38,095 nucleotides of DNA, taken from positions 1 to 38,095 of the IMG/VR virus record IMGVR_UViG_3300047202_000009. The stretch is one strand, 5' to 3'. The stretch comes from a virus. Positions 37,396 through 38,095 of the stretch are shown one piece after another. The notes under the pieces are model-generated. The model did not search any database and was not told the DNA's origin. It worked only from the letters and a program-made list of their open reading frames with translations. Each line of letters opens with the position of its first letter. Positions within the stretch are counted from its first letter, which is position 1. The position numbers and the translations under genes were made by a program.

Positions 37396-37770
37396 TTATA
37401 TTCTCTTTATGTCTAAAATTACTTTTTTGACTGCGTCTAGTTGTTTTAACTGTTCCTCGGATATGTCATCTATCGCTTCTGCAAACTCCGGCAGTGTTTT
37501 TAGATATTCGTATCCTTGTTGGTAAACATTTTTTACAGAATCTAAGTCGTAATCGAATTGGTAATTGCAATTAAAACCTGTGATTCTTTCATTTTTACTT
37601 CCCTCTAATTGATCGTTAAAAGGTACTGATCCTTCGGTATCCCTGGTTGTTTTATCTAACCAGTATTTCATTCGCAAGTTTATCTTTGTCTTGTTTGATA
37701 TTTGAGGGTCAAAATTAACGTATTCTCCCCCAACTCCGAACTTCGTCTCGAAATTTATTTTTACTCCCAT
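37396..37770 (-). CDS. Phage protein of unknown function
   Basis: A 124-residue protein: a beta-rich N-terminus (KINFETKFGVGGEYVNFD, KTKINLRMKYWLDKTT) and a helical C-terminus (LKTLPEFAEAIDDIS, EQLKQLDAVKKVILDIKR). It starts 8 bp after the end of the reverse transcriptase C-terminal segment, so it is probably in the same transcript as the DGR. No family is recognised. Confidence 0.7.
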   Translation of the reverse strand: MGVKINFETKFGVGGEYVNFDPQISNKTKINLRMKYWLDKTTRDTEGSVPFNDQLEGSKNERITGFNCNYQFDYDLDSVKNVYQQGYEYLKTLPEFAEAIDDISEEQLKQLDAVKKVILDIKRI

Positions 37771-37777
37771 TTTATTT

Positions 37778-37969
37778 TTACTGCCTTATTTTATTTCGTG
37801 CAGTAATTTTTATTGATTTATATTGTTTTTTTGCCGTAAAATTATCTCTAAAATACTTCTCGTAAATTTTCTTTCTTAATTTGTATGCGTTTGCGTGAAT
37901 AAAGTGTCCGAAATATGAATTTGCCGTGGCTAACAATTCTTTCAGTGTTGGATTTTTCAACCTATACAT
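37778..37969 (-). CDS. DGR reverse transcriptase, C-terminal part (frame-shifted)
   Basis: A 63-residue frame starting MYRLKNPTLKEL and containing NSYFGHFIHANAYKLRKKIY, the C-terminal signature found in DGR reverse transcriptases after the thumb. It directly continues the RT at 19-963 across the window ends, but in another frame because of the poly-A run. With 10 or 13 A the join reads RLKKK(K)MYRLK. It is best treated as part of one RT gene and not as an independent protein. Confidence 0.88.
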   Translation of the reverse strand: MYRLKNPTLKELLATANSYFGHFIHANAYKLRKKIYEKYFRDNFTAKKQYKSIKITARNKIRQ

Positions 37970-38095
37970 TTTTTTTTTTCAACCTGCCTATCACTTTTCT
38001 CCGCACAAGAACATAATCCGGCTTTATAAAATATCCTAAGAAGTCTATGCCCTTGTTGATCTGCTGAAATTTGATTTTCTTTTCGCTTAATTTTA
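37939..38095. repeat. Terminal redundancy, right copy
   Basis: Repeats 1-158 with one T fewer in the homopolymer (11 T from 37969). In this copy the RT would end RLKKKNV before a stop. The difference is the only one seen between the two copies. Confidence 0.97.

Noticed and set aside
37778-37969. Stand-alone 63-residue gene
   Set aside because: Its content is the conserved C-terminus of a DGR reverse transcriptase and it abuts the RT at the poly-A run, so it is a frame-shifted part of that gene.
1-38095. tRNA, rRNA, CRISPR arrays, integrase or insertion sequences
   Set aside because: No tRNA T-loop/acceptor pattern, spaced direct-repeat array, recombinase or transposase motif was seen on either strand.
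1-38095. Additional DGR variable repeats
   Set aside because: The conserved block gtccggccagtccgcc and the AANPD codons were found only at the TR, VR1 and VR2.

Overview
The window is a complete tailed-phage genome of siphovirus type. Bases 1-158 recur at 37939-38095 with a single-base difference, so the sequence closes into a circle or a terminally redundant molecule of about 37.94 kb. Every protein gene I accept lies on the minus strand, so transcription runs from high to low coordinates and through the window ends. There is no integrase, tRNA, CRISPR array or rRNA. The host is probably an uncultured bacterium. The lysozyme-like protein, the peptidoglycan-binding endolysin and the SSB resemble forms I associate with Patescibacteria/CPR, but that is inference. 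Shine-Dalgarno sequences are scarce and start codons usually follow A-rich leaders.

Layout in transcription order. (1) A promoter near 24.87 kb starts the early and replication region: small membrane and zinc-ribbon proteins, an HNH endonuclease, a lysozyme-like protein, SSB, a second diversity-generating-retroelement (DGR) target, a SNF2 helicase, an HTH/zinc-ribbon regulator behind a second copy of the same promoter, an ERF annealing protein, a PD-(D/E)XK nuclease, a second HNH endonuclease and a replication protein. (2) From 16.1 to 12.6 kb lies a tightly overlapping glycan-modification operon: two glycosyltransferases, a SAM methyltransferase, a pyruvyltransferase-like protein and a Stealth-like sugar-phosphate transferase. 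An exported protein and two adenine/cytosine-N methylases follow. (3) From 9.4 to 2.3 kb lies the packaging and head module: TerS, TerL, portal-MuF fusion, prohead protease and capsid protein. A predicted small RNA on the opposite strand separates it from the methylases. (4) From 2.3 kb through the window ends lies a DGR cassette: a C-type-lectin-like target with a variable repeat, Avd, a template repeat and a reverse transcriptase. (5) From 37.8 to 26.5 kb lie virion accessory genes, a 24-repeat fibre-like protein, head-tail connectors, the tail tube, frameshifted tail chaperones, tape measure, distal tail and tail tip. (6) From 26.3 to 25.0 kb is lysis: a structured RNA leader, a papain-like endolysin, a holin-like protein and a terminator.

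The strongest unusual signal is the DGR. One adenine-rich template (997-1098) matches two variable repeats. One is in the adjacent virion-type protein. The other lies about 21 kb away, in a small zinc-ribbon protein inside the replication region. Counted directly, 14 of 14 differences in VR1 and 21 of 22 in VR2 fall at template adenines. The reverse transcriptase is interrupted at a poly-A run whose length differs (12 versus 11) between the two copies of the terminal repeat. Other signals worth checking are a consensus promoter/terminator pair making a lone plus-strand RNA, a pseudoknotted RNA before the endolysin, a 41-residue Asp/Cys-rich protein, 15-residue fibre repeats, and recurring near-leaderless start contexts.
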